Source of the DNA: JBLKSS01 sp047607725 | Lineage (GTDB): Bacteria > Pseudomonadota > Gammaproteobacteria > Enterobacterales > Enterobacteriaceae | DNA length: 7,442 bases | Assembly (NCBI RefSeq): GCF_047607725.1 | Contig: NZ_JBLKSS010000187.1 | Location: 1 to 7,442 of the forward strand | Direction: 5' to 3' | In this document: one piece after another, positions 7,437 through 7,442 of the stretch | Layout: every line of letters starts with the position of its first letter | Position numbering within the stretch: position 1 is the stretch's first letter | The notes under the pieces: generated by a model | Databases searched by the model: none | What the model saw: only the letters and a program-made list of their open reading frames with translations | Told to the model about the DNA's origin: nothing | Program-made: the position numbers and the translations under genes

Positions 7437-7442
7437 CCGTAA
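7433..7442 (+). CDS. Start of the next operon gene (only MTV visible)
   Basis: An ATG at 7433 overlaps the hydrolase TGA in an ATGA arrangement and has AAGGGA at 7418-7423, nine bases upstream. Only three codons and one base lie in the window, so nothing can be said of the product. The spacing suggests it belongs to the same operon. Confidence 0.6.

Noticed and set aside
1..7442. CRISPR array, tRNA, rRNA or complete insertion sequence
   Set aside because: I saw no regularly spaced repeats, no tRNA-like arms with a CCA-type end, no rRNA motifs and no transposase with paired terminal repeats.

Overview
The window reads as a decaying stretch of an enterobacterial genome. From about position 630 to the right edge it carries one same-strand operon for uptake and breakdown of small peptides or peptide-like amides. 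Its order is: M20 amidohydrolase (AbgB-like), periplasmic substrate-binding protein, two inner-membrane permeases, two ABC ATPases, a beta-lactamase-fold serine hydrolase, and the first codons of one more gene. Every complete or near-complete gene is broken. I count about eight small frameshifts, four in-frame nonsense codons, one internal deletion of tens of bases, and two junctions where a gene end is missing. High GC, enterobacterial-looking proteins and dense pseudogenes suggest a recently host-restricted insect symbiont of the Sodalis type. That placement is inference; nothing in the window names the organism.

Layout. Positions 1-338 hold an unrecognised, AT-richer reading frame split by one TAA. 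Positions 339-419 are very AT-rich with no gene I can support. Positions 420 to about 631 hold, on the minus strand, the C-terminal part of another unrecognised protein. It stops abruptly where the amidohydrolase remnant begins in its middle, so a deletion or rearrangement joined the two. The amidohydrolase remnant runs to about 1740. The binding protein (1784-3381), permease 1 (3394-4378), permease 2 (4375-5308), ATPase 1 (5301-6166) and ATPase 2 (6163 to about 6861) follow with short or overlapping junctions typical of a coupled operon. ATPase 2 then runs straight into the second half of a serine hydrolase (about 6862-7436), another deletion joint. The next gene starts at 7433 and overlaps the hydrolase stop.

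How it would have worked (inferred from the families). The binding protein captured a peptide or acyl-amino-acid substrate in the periplasm. The two permeases and two ATPases formed a DppBCDF/OppBCDF-type importer. The M20 amidohydrolase, and perhaps the serine hydrolase, cleaved an amide or peptide bond in the substrate. As it stands the locus cannot make a full importer unless translation is rescued by recoding, which the sequence gives no sign of. I see no intact new system here. The main interest is the record of gene decay, the two chimeric joints, the split ATPase halves, and the identity of the ancestral operon.
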